DNA of 64,000 nt from Magnetospirillum sp. 64-120 (GTDB lineage: Bacteria > Pseudomonadota > Alphaproteobacteria > Rhodospirillales > Magnetospirillaceae). Location: NCBI GenBank assembly GCA_001898825.1, contig MKVK01000024.1, forward strand, positions 1-64,000. The letters are read 5' to 3'. Of this stretch, positions 1-8,088 are shown piece after piece. Position 1 is the first letter of the stretch. Each line of letters starts with the position of its first letter. The notes under the pieces are model-generated. The model searched no databases. It was not told where the DNA came from and saw only the letters and a list, made by a program, of their open reading frames with translations. The translations under genes were made by a program, and so were the position numbers.

Positions 1-2
1 TC

Positions 3-1325
3 TCCACCGGACGGCGCACCGGTCGCGCCGAGTTGGACGAGCACGCCGAGGGCGTCCACTACACCGAAATCGACGTGGACTTGAAACCGTCGGAACGGGG
101 CCGCGAGGAAATCCTGGGTGATCTGCGCTCTCAGCTTGCCCGCATTCCCGGCATCGTCACCAATATCGGCCAGCCCATTTCGCATCGTCTGGACCACCTG
201 CTGTCGGGGGTGCGGGCCGAGATCGCCATCAAGATTTTCGGCGACGACCTCGACACCTTGCGCAATTTGGCTGAGGAAGCCCGCAGCCGCATGGCCCAGG
301 TGGCTGGCATCGCCGACCTTCAGGTGGAAAAGCAGGTGCTGATCCCGCAATTGCAGCTTCGTCTCGACCGTGCCGAGGCCCGCAAATACGGCCTGACGCT
401 GGATCAGTTGACCGAAACCCTGGAAGCGGCGCTGAACGGCAAGACCGTCAGCCAGGTCCGCGACGGCCAGCGTACCTTCAACGTGGTGCTGCGTCTGGCC
501 GAGGATTGGCGCTCTCACACCGCCGATTTCCGTCAGATCCTGGTGGATACGCCTGCGGGCAAGGTGCCGCTGTCGCTGCTGGCCGAGGTGGTTGAGACCA
601 CCGGCCCCAACATCATCAACCGCGACAACATGCAGCGCCGCATCGTGGTGCTGGCCAACAGCCAAGGCCGCGACATGGCCGCCATCATCGCCGATGTCCA
701 GAAGACCCTGGGCGAGATGGCGATGCCCCAAGGCTATTACGTCACCTATGAAGGCCAGTTCAAGAGCCAGCAGGAGGCCAGCCGCCTGATCGCCATGCTG
801 GCGGTGGTGTCGCTGGCCGGCATCTTCGTGGTGCTGTACAGCCACTTCAAGTCGGCCAAGCTGGCGGCGATCATCATGGGCAACATCCCCATGGCCCTGG
901 TCGGCAGCGTCGCCGCCATCTGGCTGACCGACCAGACCATGAGCGTCGCCAGTTTGGTGGGTTTCATCACCCTGACCGGCATCGCGGCCCGCAACGGCAT
1001 CATGAAGGTCTCGCACTATCTGCATCTGGTCGAGCATGAAGGCGAGGTCTTCGGCCCGCAGATGGTGATACGCGGCTCGCTGGAGCGTTTGACGCCGGTG
1101 CTGATGACCGCCTTGGTGGCGGCGCTGGCCCTGGTGCCGCTGGTTCTGGCCGGCGGCGAGCCGGGCAAGGAGATCCTGCATCCCGTTGCCGTGGTGATCT
1201 TCGGCGGTCTGATGTCCTCGACCATCCTCGACACCATCGTCACCCCGGTCGTGTTTCTGCTGGTGGCCCGTTCCTCGGTGGAACGGGTGGCCGCCGATGC
1301 CCGCCTCCAGGAGGCGATGGCATGA
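3..1325 (+). CDS. HME-family RND efflux pump, inner-membrane subunit (CusA/CzcA type), 5' end missing
   Basis: C-terminal part of a proton-driven heavy-metal efflux pump of the inner membrane that works with a periplasmic adaptor and an outer-membrane channel. The reading frame is open from the first bases, so the start lies left of the window. The visible part has the second periplasmic porter/docking region (for example IKIFGDDLDTL, then the LDQLTETLEAALNGKTV segment) followed by five hydrophobic segments, including the family-typical GIAARNGIMKVSHY stretch and a terminal membrane helix ending near VVFLLVA. Full-length relatives have about 1040 residues, so roughly 60 percent is missing. 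The next gene begins 26 bases downstream with its own ribosome site. The copper context suggests a Cus-like role, but the metal cannot be read from this half. Confidence 0.9.
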   Translation, partial: STGRRTGRAELDEHAEGVHYTEIDVDLKPSERGREEILGDLRSQLARIPGIVTNIGQPISHRLDHLLSGVRAEIAIKIFGDDLDTLRNLAEEARSRMAQVAGIADLQVEKQVLIPQLQLRLDRAEARKYGLTLDQLTETLEAALNGKTVSQVRDGQRTFNVVLRLAEDWRSHTADFRQILVDTPAGKVPLSLLAEVVETTGPNIINRDNMQRRIVVLANSQGRDMAAIIADVQKTLGEMAMPQGYYVTYEGQFKSQQEASRLIAMLAVVSLAGIFVVLYSHFKSAKLAAIIMGNIPMALVGSVAAIWLTDQTMSVASLVGFITLTGIAARNGIMKVSHYLHLVEHEGEVFGPQMVIRGSLERLTPVLMTALVAALALVPLVLAGGEPGKEILHPVAVVIFGGLMSSTILDTIVTPVVFLLVARSSVERVAADARLQEAMA

Positions 1326-1351
1326 CCTGCTTTAACAAGGAGACCAAATCT

Positions 1352-2089
1352 ATGAAGACTCTTGCGGCTATCGCCGTGGCTGCCGCCATCCTCGGCACTT
1401 CGCTTCCCGCCGCCGCCGACGGCGTGCTGACCGCCAATTACGGCGGCCAGATCACCGAGACCGCCGACGGCTGGCGTATCGAGTTCGCGGTGCGCGACGG
1501 CGGCATCCGCGCCTGGGTGCGCGACCACGGCGACAAGCCGGTGACGGCCGCGGGCAAGGCGACGCTGCTGGTCAACGGCAAGAAGCAGGACGTGCCGCTG
1601 AAGGCGGACGGCGTGATGCTGACCGGCGATACGAGCGTCACCCCGGCCGACAAGGTAGCGACCATCCTGTCGCTGTCCGTGAACGGCAAGGCGGTCTCCG
1701 CCCGCTTTTCCCAGGACGCAGTGGTGACGCCGCCGCTGTCCGCCCGGGCCGGCGCCGGCAAGGCGGCATTCGAACAGGTGTGCGCCGCCTGCCACGGCAC
1801 TGCCTTGCGCGGCTCCGACGCCGCGCCACCGCTGCTGCACGCCTTCTACCAATTGGGGTCCGGGCACGGCGACGACGTCATCCTGGCTGCCGCGACCTCG
1901 GGCGCCAAAAGCCATATGTGGAAATTCGGCGACATGCCCAAGCCCGAAGGTCTGAAGCCCGGCCAGGAAAAAGACGTGCTGGCCTATATCCGCGCCATGC
2001 AGGCGGCAAACGGTTTCGCCGGAACCGCAGTAAAGCCTGCGGATCAGGGGGCCATGCCGATGGACCATTCCGGCCATATGAAGCACTGA
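1352..2089 (+). CDS. secreted c-type cytochrome with an N-terminal beta-rich domain
   Basis: Predicted periplasmic monohaem cytochrome c of 245 residues. A signal peptide (residues 1-23, ending AAADG) is followed by a roughly 110-residue beta-rich domain of unknown function. The cytochrome domain has a CAACH haem site at residues 144-148 and a distal methionine probably in KFGDMPKP. The tail is rich in Met and His (AMPMDHSGHMKH) and could bind copper. The start was chosen at ATG 1352, nine bases after AAGGAG at 1337-1342; an upstream in-frame ATG at 1322 lies before the signal peptide and has no such site. The gene sits between the RND pump and a second cytochrome, 11 bases apart, so all three are probably one transcript. 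Confidence 0.85.
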   Translation: MKTLAAIAVAAAILGTSLPAAADGVLTANYGGQITETADGWRIEFAVRDGGIRAWVRDHGDKPVTAAGKATLLVNGKKQDVPLKADGVMLTGDTSVTPADKVATILSLSVNGKAVSARFSQDAVVTPPLSARAGAGKAAFEQVCAACHGTALRGSDAAPPLLHAFYQLGSGHGDDVILAAATSGAKSHMWKFGDMPKPEGLKPGQEKDVLAYIRAMQAANGFAGTAVKPADQGAMPMDHSGHMKH

Positions 2090-2100
2090 GGGAGGGTGAG

Positions 2101-2541
2101 ATGAAGGGAGCACTGGCCCATCTGCCGAAGCTGTTGGTGATCGGAATTCTTGTCGGAGGCGCGGGTCTGTTGGTCTCGAACATGTTCAGCTCTTCCTCGG
2201 GGCCGCAGGAGGCGGCCCCGCAACTGCGTCTGCCCGAATTATCGCGGGTCGCTGCGGCTGGAAAGCGTGCCTTTGACGCCAATTGCGCCCAGTGTCACGG
2301 CGTCAACGGGACCGGCAGCGAAAAGGGGCCGCCGTTGCTCCACCGCATCTACAACCCCGGCCATCATGCCGACGAGGCCTTTTTCCGGGCCGCCCGCGAC
2401 GGCGTGCGTCGTCACCACTGGAACTTCGGCGACATGCCGCCGCAGCCGCAGGTCACGCAAGCGCAGATCGAGGAAATCATCGCCTATGTCCGTGAGATAC
2501 AGGCGGCCAACGGCATCCTGTACGAACAGCATCGGATGTAA
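2101..2541 (+). CDS. membrane-anchored c-type cytochrome
   Basis: A 146-residue monohaem cytochrome c with one uncleaved-looking N-terminal helix (about residues 8-27), then a linker and a class I domain with CAQCH at residues 62-66. The C-terminal part repeats the pattern of the preceding cytochrome (WNFGDMP, then IIAYVREIQAANG), so the two are paralogues. It starts 11 bases after the previous stop, behind GGGAGGGTGAG. It probably passes electrons on the periplasmic side of the inner membrane as part of the metal-response unit. The partner is unknown; a link to periplasmic copper oxidation is only inferred from position. Confidence 0.85.
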   Translation: MKGALAHLPKLLVIGILVGGAGLLVSNMFSSSSGPQEAAPQLRLPELSRVAAAGKRAFDANCAQCHGVNGTGSEKGPPLLHRIYNPGHHADEAFFRAARDGVRRHHWNFGDMPPQPQVTQAQIEEIIAYVREIQAANGILYEQHRM

Positions 2542-2549
2542 TCCGTATA

Positions 2550-2588
2550 TTTACATTTCTTTACATTGACGGACACACCCCTGATACA
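2550..2588 (+). promoter_or_regulatory. putative metal-regulated promoter, copy 1 (TTTACA direct repeat)
   Basis: TTTACA at 2550-2555 and again at 2560-2565 forms a direct repeat with one helical turn period. The second copy is a good -35 hexamer, and GATACA at 2583-2588 lies exactly 17 bases downstream as a -10. The same layout occurs at 6176-6214 and 7777-7815. Such repeats are typical binding sites of OmpR/PhoB-family regulators (CopR/PcoR type). The start codon of the Spy-like gene is 79 bases further on. Confidence 0.65.
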
Positions 2589-2666
2589 CGCCCGTGATTA
2601 TATAAGGTCGTCTTGAAATTCACGCGGCGCGGCAGGTGCCCGCCGCCGGATCAAAGGGGAACCACC

Positions 2667-3221
2667 ATGAAACGCATCGCCATGACAATCGCCGCCGCTG
2701 CCGCCTTGGGTGTGGTCGGCCTGTACGGGGTTCATGCCGTTGCCCAGGGAATGGGTTACGGCATGGGGCCGGGCATGATGATGGGCGGCCAGGGACAAGG
2801 TTGGGGCCGGATGATGGGCGCCTACGACCAGGGCTGGTTCGACGCGCTGAAGAAGAAGCTGGCGATCACGCCCACCCAGGAAAAGGCGTGGGGCGCCTAT
2901 GTCGCCGCCGCCCAGGCCAACGTCCAGTCGATGACCGACACCCACAACAGCATCGATTTCGACGCCGTCCAGAAGATGGCTCCCAAGGATCAGGTCGATT
3001 TCATGCGCAAAATGCACGAAAGCCGCCTTGAGCAGATGACGACGGTCCTGGAAGCCCGCGACACCCTGTTCAAGGTGTTGGACGACAAGCAGAAGACCAT
3101 CGCCCAAACCGCCATCGGCGGCTACGGCATGGGCTTCGGCGGCATGATGATGGGCGGCGGCATGATGGGCAACGGCGGCATGCCCTGCTTCGGTCAGACC
3201 CCGGCACCGACCGCCAAGTAA
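2667..3221 (+). CDS. Spy/CpxP-like periplasmic LTXXQ-family protein
   Basis: Small exported protein of 184 residues resembling the Spy/CpxP family of periplasmic chaperones and metal-stress proteins. A signal peptide (residues 1-27, ending AVAQG) precedes a Gly/Met-rich stretch (GMGYGMGPGMMMGGQGQG), then a helical core of about 110 residues with a variant LTxxQ motif (LAITPTQEKAW). A second Gly/Met-rich tail (FGGMMMGGGMMG) ends in PCFGQTPAPTAK. The methionine clusters could bind Cu(I). Start at ATG 2667 with AAAGGGG upstream; an earlier in-frame ATG at 2613 lacks a signal-like N-terminus. It is the first gene after the repeat promoter at 2550, so it is probably metal- or envelope-stress-induced. 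Confidence 0.8.
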   Translation: MKRIAMTIAAAAALGVVGLYGVHAVAQGMGYGMGPGMMMGGQGQGWGRMMGAYDQGWFDALKKKLAITPTQEKAWGAYVAAAQANVQSMTDTHNSIDFDAVQKMAPKDQVDFMRKMHESRLEQMTTVLEARDTLFKVLDDKQKTIAQTAIGGYGMGFGGMMMGGGMMGNGGMPCFGQTPAPTAK

Positions 3222-3247
3222 ACGAAACCCCGTCACGCTTAGGACTG

Positions 3248-3275
3248 TGGGCCGCCCCGATTGAAGGGCGGCCCA
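3248..3275 (+). terminator. hairpin between the Spy-like gene and the chemoreceptor gene
   Basis: A perfect 10-bp inverted repeat (TGGGCCGCCC at 3248-3257, GGGCGGCCCA at 3266-3275) with an 8-base loop. There is no T-run after it, so it may attenuate or stabilise the transcript rather than stop it fully. Confidence 0.45.
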
Positions 3276-3300
3276 AGTCAACACGGAAAGAATTGGAACC

Positions 3301-4944
3301 ATGCTGTCGCGACTGCATCTGCGTTGGCAGGTCGGAATCATTGCCCTTATCGTCCTGGCCGGATTGGTGGCCATCGGTGCGGCCTATGGCTACGGCAACC
3401 ATGTCGCCAACGGTCATCGGCGGATGATCGACGACATCAACCGCCGTGTGGCGGCGGCCTATGATTTACGCCACCAGATCACCGAAGCGCGGCTGGCCCA
3501 TCGTGACCTGTTGCTGGCGCCCACCCCGGACAAGAAACGGGAGTTCGACGAAGCGGTCCAGGCGGCAGCGGCTTTGGCGGAAAGGTTGCGGCCGGCCGCC
3601 ATGACGTTCGCTGGCGGTCATCAGGGACATGGGAGCGGCGGCATCGCGGAGCAAGCGGCTTCCGTCGCCGCCCATCTCAAGCGTTTGGCGGGGCAGCCGG
3701 ACCAGTTGCGCGAGATCGAAACGCGCGACATTCTGCCTTTGGTCAACGGCATGGTCGAAGCGGCACAGGCCGAACACGATGCGATGGCGGCCGAGGTCGC
3801 CGAGGCCGTCACGCTCCAGGAACGGGCGGTGACCATCTTCATCGCCGTGATCGGTCTTCTGGTGGTCGGGTTGAGCGTTCTGGTCGGGCGCGCCGTCGCG
3901 GCTCCCGTTTCGCGCATGGCCGTCACCATGGGGCGGCTGGCCGAAGGTGAGCTGGATGTCCAGGTTCCCGGGCGCGGGCGCGGCGACGAAATCGGCGAGA
4001 TGGCGGCGGCGGTGGAGATTTTCCGCGACAATGCCCGGCGCATCGCCGCCCTTCAGGCCGAACAGGAGGAGGCCCGCCGCCGCACCGCCGAGGAACGTCG
4101 GACCGCCATGCTGGCCTTGGCAGGTGAATTTGAGCAGGGTTTTTCCTCGGCCTTGGCCCGCGTCGCGGCCTCGGCGGCCAAAATGAACGAAACCGCCGGC
4201 ACCCTGCGTAGAACCGCCGAGCAAACGGTTGGTCAGGCCGAATCCACGACCTCGCGGGCGACGGCGAATTTGGATCTGGTGCGCGGCGTGGCGTCCACGG
4301 CCCGCGCCTTGACCGAGTCGATCGCCGAGATCGGCGTCAAGATGCGGCATTCCGGCGAAATCGTGGAACGGGCCGTCGCCGAAACCGGGCGCACCGACAC
4401 CATGGTGCGCGGCCTTGCCGAGGCCGCCGGGCGTATCGGTGAAATCATCAGCCTGATCAACGACATCGCCTCGCGGACCAACCTTCTGGCGCTGAATGCC
4501 ACCATCGAAGCGGCCCGGGCCGGAGAGGCCGGAAAAGGATTCGCCGTCGTCGCGGGCGAAGTGAAACATCTGGCCAACCAGACCGCCAAGGCGACCGAAG
4601 AGATTTCCGCCCAGGTCGGAGAAATCCAGTCGGCCACTCAAAACGCGGTGACGGCTATTTCGGGCATTCGCGACATCGTCGGCGAAGTCTCGGGCATCGC
4701 CGGAACCATCGATGCGTCGGTCAAGGAACAGATCGCCGCCATGCAGGGTATTTCCGGCGATGTCGATGAAGTTTCCAGCGGGTCCGGGGCCATCACGGAC
4801 AACGTCGCGTCGATCGGCAAGGCGGCGTCCGAGACCGGGGAGGCGTCGATTTCCGTTCACCACGCTTCGATCGATGTCGCCGAGCAGGCGCGCCTGCTTG
4901 CCGCCAACGCCAACGCGTTCATCGACCACATTCGGAACGGGTGA
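3301..4944 (+). CDS. methyl-accepting chemotaxis protein
   Basis: Transmembrane chemoreceptor of 547 residues that signals through CheA/CheW to the flagellar motor. The first membrane helix is at residues 11-31, followed by a periplasmic helical sensor of about 140 residues containing a His-rich loop ([10 protein letters not shown]). The second helix is at about 178-200, then HAMP (to about 250) and the cytoplasmic coiled coil. The signalling tip ([17 protein letters not shown]) lies near residues 395-412. The His-rich loop could be a metal site; this is inference. The stop overlaps the start of the HD-GYP gene by four bases, so both are translated together. A chemoreceptor inside a metal-resistance cluster suggests sensing of the metal or of redox stress. 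Confidence 0.93.
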   Translation: MLSRLHLRWQVGIIALIVLAGLVAIGAAYGYGNHVANGHRRMIDDINRRVAAAYDLRHQITEARLAHRDLLLAPTPDKKREFDEAVQAAAALAERLRPAAMTFAGGHQGHGSGGIAEQAASVAAHLKRLAGQPDQLREIETRDILPLVNGMVEAAQAEHDAMAAEVAEAVTLQERAVTIFIAVIGLLVVGLSVLVGRAVAAPVSRMAVTMGRLAEGELDVQVPGRGRGDEIGEMAAAVEIFRDNARRIAALQAEQEEARRRTAEERRTAMLALAGEFEQGFSSALARVAASAAKMNETAGTLRRTAEQTVGQAESTTSRATANLDLVRGVASTARALTESIAEIGVKMRHSGEIVERAVAETGRTDTMVRGLAEAAGRIGEIISLINDIASRTNLLALNATIEAARAGEAGKGFAVVAGEVKHLANQTAKATEEISAQVGEIQSATQNAVTAISGIRDIVGEVSGIAGTIDASVKEQIAAMQGISGDVDEVSSGSGAITDNVASIGKAASETGEASISVHHASIDVAEQARLLAANANAFIDHIRNG

Positions 4945-6170
4945 ATTCCTTGGCTGCGGTGCTGCCCGGAATCCGTCGGCAAATCCTGATCCGTTTGGCG
5001 GCATTCGGGACGCTGTTGGCACTTGCAGCCGGTGTCGTTTCCTATGTCTTCGCCGTCGATGTTCTCGATTCCCTGGTGCATCGGATGGCGGTCGAGCAGG
5101 CGACGCGACTGACCCATGTCATGGATCGAATGGCGGGGCGCATGAACCGGGGCGAGGTCGATCTCGGCGGGTTCGTGTTCGCCCGGGTGATTTCCGCCCA
5201 AGGCGACACGATCCAGGAACGATGGCAAGATGAGGTCGGCGACACCCTGCGCGGTCGGGTCCGGGACCTGATCGACCAGACGGTCGATGGTGACCGCCAC
5301 CTCACCTTTCGGGACGGCGGACGCCTGTTCATCTTCGTGTCCGTCGCCATCGACGACAGTCAGCAGCGTTTCCTCGGCATCTACCAGATCGACGATGCGG
5401 TCCACACCACCTTGAACCGTCAGGTGGCGTGGTCGGTGGCGGGTGTGGCGCTGAGCGCGATCCTGGCCCTGGCCGTTCTGGTTCCGGTGATGCTGGGACT
5501 GGAACGTCGGGTGATCCGCCATGCCCGCGATGCAGTCGATGCCAATCTCGACGCCCTGCTGACCCTGGGCAACGCCATCGCCCAAAGGGACAGCGACACC
5601 GATGCCCACAATTACCGGGTTACGGTCTATGCCGTCCGTCTCGCCCAGCATATGGGGCTGGACGACAAGGCCATCCGTCACCTCATCCGGGGCGCTTTCC
5701 TGCACGATGTAGGCAAGATCGGCATCTCGGATGCCATTCTTCTGAAACCGGCCAAGCTGACCGATGACGAATTCGCCGTCATGAAGACCCATGTGACGCG
5801 CGGACTGAAAATTGTCGGAAGATCGCGTTGGTTGGAACCGGCTGCCGCAGTGATCGCCGGGCATCATGAACGGTTCGACGGCAGCGGATATCCTCAAGGG
5901 CTGGCCGGAGACGCCATCCCCCTGGCCGCACGCATCTTCGCCGTCGTCGATGTGTTCGACGCCCTGACCTCGAAGCGCCCCTACAAGGAACCGCTTTCTC
6001 TGGATGAGGCCAAGGCGATCCTGGCGGAGGGGCGCGGGCGGCATTTCGATCCGGTCGTCCTTGACCGTTTTTTCGAGATCGCCGACGCGCTTTATGCCGA
6101 ATGCTGCATCGCCGACGAGGATTGTGCCCGGCGGCAGATGGGGGCCGAACTCCACCAGCGGTTCATTTAG
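4941..6170 (+). CDS. membrane HD-GYP domain protein, probable cyclic-di-GMP phosphodiesterase
   Basis: A 409-residue inner-membrane protein. Two N-terminal helices (about 17-39 and 160-182) flank a periplasmic sensor region. The cytoplasmic HD-GYP domain carries HDVGKIG near residue 254, [11 protein letters not shown] near 307 and [13 protein letters not shown] near 337, so metal ligands and the GYP motif are intact and cyclic-di-GMP hydrolysis is likely. The start is GTG 4941, overlapping the chemoreceptor stop (GTGA). A short Cys-containing tail ([11 protein letters not shown]) ends the protein. Pairing with the chemoreceptor suggests joint control of motility and surface attachment by one periplasmic signal. 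Confidence 0.9.
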   Translation: MNSLAAVLPGIRRQILIRLAAFGTLLALAAGVVSYVFAVDVLDSLVHRMAVEQATRLTHVMDRMAGRMNRGEVDLGGFVFARVISAQGDTIQERWQDEVGDTLRGRVRDLIDQTVDGDRHLTFRDGGRLFIFVSVAIDDSQQRFLGIYQIDDAVHTTLNRQVAWSVAGVALSAILALAVLVPVMLGLERRVIRHARDAVDANLDALLTLGNAIAQRDSDTDAHNYRVTVYAVRLAQHMGLDDKAIRHLIRGAFLHDVGKIGISDAILLKPAKLTDDEFAVMKTHVTRGLKIVGRSRWLEPAAAVIAGHHERFDGSGYPQGLAGDAIPLAARIFAVVDVFDALTSKRPYKEPLSLDEAKAILAEGRGRHFDPVVLDRFFEIADALYAECCIADEDCARRQMGAELHQRFI

Positions 6171-6175
6171 TTCCG

Positions 6176-6214
6176 TTTACACTTCTTTACACTCCCGGTC
6201 GTCGTTCTGTTACC
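6176..6214 (+). promoter_or_regulatory. putative metal-regulated promoter, copy 2
   Basis: TTTACA at 6176-6181 and 6186-6191 (10-bp period), a 17-base spacer, then GTTACC at 6209-6214. It starts six bases after the HD-GYP stop codon and drives the gene pair at 6291-7076. The arrangement matches the sites at 2550 and 7777 base for base in spacing. Confidence 0.65.
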
Positions 6215-6290
6215 TGCCGGGTGTTGAATTGAGGGCAGACGGAAGACGCGCTTCCGTCCACGACCGAAACGGAAGGAAGGAACCCTTGTC

Positions 6291-6614
6291 ATGACCTCCG
6301 ATCCGCTCGTGGTGAGCCACACACTTTCCCTGTCCGCCCAAGACATCGGCCCGGTGGTCGCCGCCCTTGAAGCCGAACCCGGCATTGCCGACGTCCGCGC
6401 GGATAAGGGTGGGCACCTCACGGTGACCTATGATCTGCGCCATCTTCGCCTGGACGACATCGAGACCATCGCGGCCAAGGCCGGCGCCACCCCAGCCGGC
6501 GGGTTGTTCAACTCGTTGCGCCGGGGATGGATCAAATTCACCGACGACAATATCGCCTCCAACGTCAGCGCGCCGGTTTCGCCCTGCTGCAACCGTCCGC
6601 CGGGCGAGAAGTGA
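6291..6614 (+). CDS. HMA-fold-like small cytoplasmic protein lacking the CxxC motif
   Basis: A 107-residue soluble protein. Residues 8-65 follow the beta-alpha-beta-beta-alpha-beta pattern of heavy-metal-associated domains (VVSHTLSLSAQDIGPVVAAL, then LTVTYDLRHLRLDDIETI), but the usual metal-binding CxxC loop is replaced by SAQD. Two adjacent cysteines near the C-terminus (VSPCCNRPPGEK) are the only obvious thiol ligands. It lies behind GGAAGGAAGG and stops directly against the next start (TGAATG), so it is co-translated with a cytochrome c. It may be a degenerate chaperone or a structural partner; the fold call is by pattern only. Confidence 0.6.
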   Translation: MTSDPLVVSHTLSLSAQDIGPVVAALEAEPGIADVRADKGGHLTVTYDLRHLRLDDIETIAAKAGATPAGGLFNSLRRGWIKFTDDNIASNVSAPVSPCCNRPPGEK

Positions 6615-7076
6615 ATGGGGCGACGCAAAGCGGCATTTTTCGCGGCGACCGCCCTTGCTCTGGCCGCCGGCGGCGCATCCGCACTGTGGTTGACCGACTT
6701 CGGCGCCGGTCGCGCCGACCCTGACGATCCCAAACAGGTCGCGCTTGGGCGGGATATCTATGCCGTCCAGTGCGCATCCTGCCACGGCGCCAAGCTGGAG
6801 GGACAGCCCGACTGGCAAACCAGAAAGCCGGATGGCCGCCTGCCGGCCCCGCCGCACGACGCCCAGGGGCATACTTGGCATCATGCCGATCAGGATCTGT
6901 TCGGAATCATCAAGAACGGGATCGCCGCCTATGCCCCGCCCGGCTACGAAAGCGACATGCCCGCATTCCAAGGGGTGCTCTCGGATCAGCAAATCTGGGC
7001 AACGCTCGCATTCATCAAGAGCCGCTGGCCGGACAGCATAAGGCGACAACACGATAGTAGAAAAAATACAAAATAG
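6615..7076 (+). CDS. exported c-type cytochrome
   Basis: A 153-residue monohaem cytochrome c. The N-terminal hydrophobic segment (residues 6-24) is a signal peptide or anchor. CASCH at residues 53-57 binds haem, and the distal methionine is probably in ESDMPAF near residue 115. The order haem site, PPHDAQGHTWHH, then a DLFGIIKNG helix is common in cytochromes beside copper-resistance and oxidase genes. The start abuts the previous stop, so the two proteins should be made in similar amounts. It is the third cytochrome of the cluster and is not a close copy of the pair at 1352-2541. Confidence 0.82.
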   Translation: MGRRKAAFFAATALALAAGGASALWLTDFGAGRADPDDPKQVALGRDIYAVQCASCHGAKLEGQPDWQTRKPDGRLPAPPHDAQGHTWHHADQDLFGIIKNGIAAYAPPGYESDMPAFQGVLSDQQIWATLAFIKSRWPDSIRRQHDSRKNTK

Positions 7077-7110
7077 GACGATGTGAGTGCGCCAATTGAG
7101 GAAATGCTTG

Positions 7111-7146
7111 TTTACATTTTACACATTGGCTTTGTTTATTGTTAAT
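7111..7146 (+). promoter_or_regulatory. variant of the cluster promoter (TTTACA repeat with 7-bp period)
   Basis: TTTACA occurs at 7111-7116 and 7118-7123. The second copy is again followed after 17 bases by a -10-like hexamer, GTTAAT at 7141-7146. The repeat period is 7 rather than 10, so regulator binding may be weaker or different. It lies upstream of the secreted protein at 7262, in a clearly AT-richer stretch. Confidence 0.4.
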
Positions 7147-7261
7147 TATTTGCCGCAGAATGGATTCATTATTTTACAATCACTGTCGCACGCGATTTAC
7201 ATTCACATGGCATTGTCCGTTTTGCCGCAGATATGGCGGTTATGTGAAAACGGAGAATACG

Positions 7262-7708
7262 ATGCTGAAGAGGATTGCTTTTGTCGCCGTTCCCGCCCTG
7301 GCGGTGCTGATGGGCAGCGTTTCCCTGGCTCAGGCGGCGGCGACCACCTGCGGCGCCTCGGTCAAGGACGTTCAGGCCAAATGGGACAAGATGTACCCGA
7401 TGGGCATGGACCGTTCCGACAGCGACGGATACAAGTCGGTCACCGACAGTTTCCGCATCGCCAAGGACAAATGTGCGAAGGGTGACCCGGAATCCGAGCA
7501 TTATCTGAACATCGTGCGGGCGCATCTGGGGATGCCCGAAATGGCCACCGGCCATGCCCCGCAGGAAAAGCCCCGTGAAACGCTGCACAGCGACGGCCCG
7601 TCCGAGCACCACGATTCCCCGGCTCATCCGGTTTACGGCAGCAAGGCCGGCCCCGCCGCCCCCGATATCCGGCCGGAAGGCGCCAGCGCCCCGAACCTTG
7701 GGAAGTAA
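7262..7708 (+). CDS. small secreted protein of unknown function
   Basis: A 148-residue protein with a signal peptide (residues 1-26, ending AQAAA). The mature part has two cysteines (TTCGASVKDV and DKCAKGD) that could form a disulfide, a helical region to about residue 95, and a His/Pro-rich disordered tail (SEHHDSPAHPVYGSKAGP). Start at ATG 7262 behind CGGAGA; the frame is open further upstream but without a signal-like start. I do not recognise the family. Its position between repeat promoters in the metal cluster points to a periplasmic stress role, with the histidines as possible metal ligands. Confidence 0.7.
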   Translation: MLKRIAFVAVPALAVLMGSVSLAQAAATTCGASVKDVQAKWDKMYPMGMDRSDSDGYKSVTDSFRIAKDKCAKGDPESEHYLNIVRAHLGMPEMATGHAPQEKPRETLHSDGPSEHHDSPAHPVYGSKAGPAAPDIRPEGASAPNLGK

Positions 7709-7735
7709 GCCCCTTATCCGAAGCGGCGCCGATAT

Positions 7736-7766
7736 GAAGCGGTCGGGGGCATCCCCCGACCGCTTC
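7736..7766 (+). terminator. strong hairpin, probable terminator
   Basis: A perfect 14-bp stem (GAAGCGGTCGGGGG at 7736-7749 with CCCCCGACCGCTTC at 7753-7766) and a 3-base loop. It is followed by AATTCC rather than a T-run. It separates the secreted-protein gene from the next repeat promoter 10 bases downstream. Confidence 0.6.
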
Positions 7767-7776
7767 AATTCCGCCG

Positions 7777-7815
7777 TTTACACTTCTTTACCTTGTCGGT
7801 CATCGGCGGGTTACA
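7777..7815 (+). promoter_or_regulatory. putative metal-regulated promoter, copy 3
   Basis: TTTACA at 7777-7782 and TTTACC at 7787-7792 (10-bp period), 17 bases, then GTTACA at 7810-7815. The start codon of the DUF2933-like gene is 40 bases downstream. This unit would cover the four genes to 12019, ending with the CopA-type ATPase. Confidence 0.65.
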
Positions 7816-7855
7816 GGGCGGTGGTGAAATACCCCTATGACAACAGGAGGCCGCC

Positions 7856-8083
7856 ATGACCACCCACACTCACCACGAATCCCCGTTCTGGCGTTCCCGC
7901 ACCGGCATCGTGCTGCTGGTTTTCCTTGGCCTTGCCGCCACGCTGCTGGCTGCCGAACACTGGGCGCACCTTGCGGGTTATCTGCCGCTTCTGGTGCTGC
8001 TGCTGTGCCCGCTGATGCATCTGTTCATGCATGGCGGTCATGGGCACGGCGGACATGACCATGCGCCGACGAAGAAGGAGTGA
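7856..8083 (+). CDS. DUF2933-like small membrane protein
   Basis: A 75-residue protein with His pairs at the start (MTTHTHHES), two membrane helices (about 16-33 and 41-58), and a short His/Gly tail (HGGHGHGGHDHAP). This matches the DUF2933 type of small metal-cluster proteins. RBS AACAGGAGG lies just upstream. The last bases (GAAGGAGTGA) carry the ribosome site of the next gene, so translation is linked. The histidines at both ends are plausible metal ligands, but no biochemical role is established for the family as far as I know. Confidence 0.75.
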   Translation: MTTHTHHESPFWRSRTGIVLLVFLGLAATLLAAEHWAHLAGYLPLLVLLLCPLMHLFMHGGHGHGGHDHAPTKKE

Positions 8084-8088
8084 CGGTC

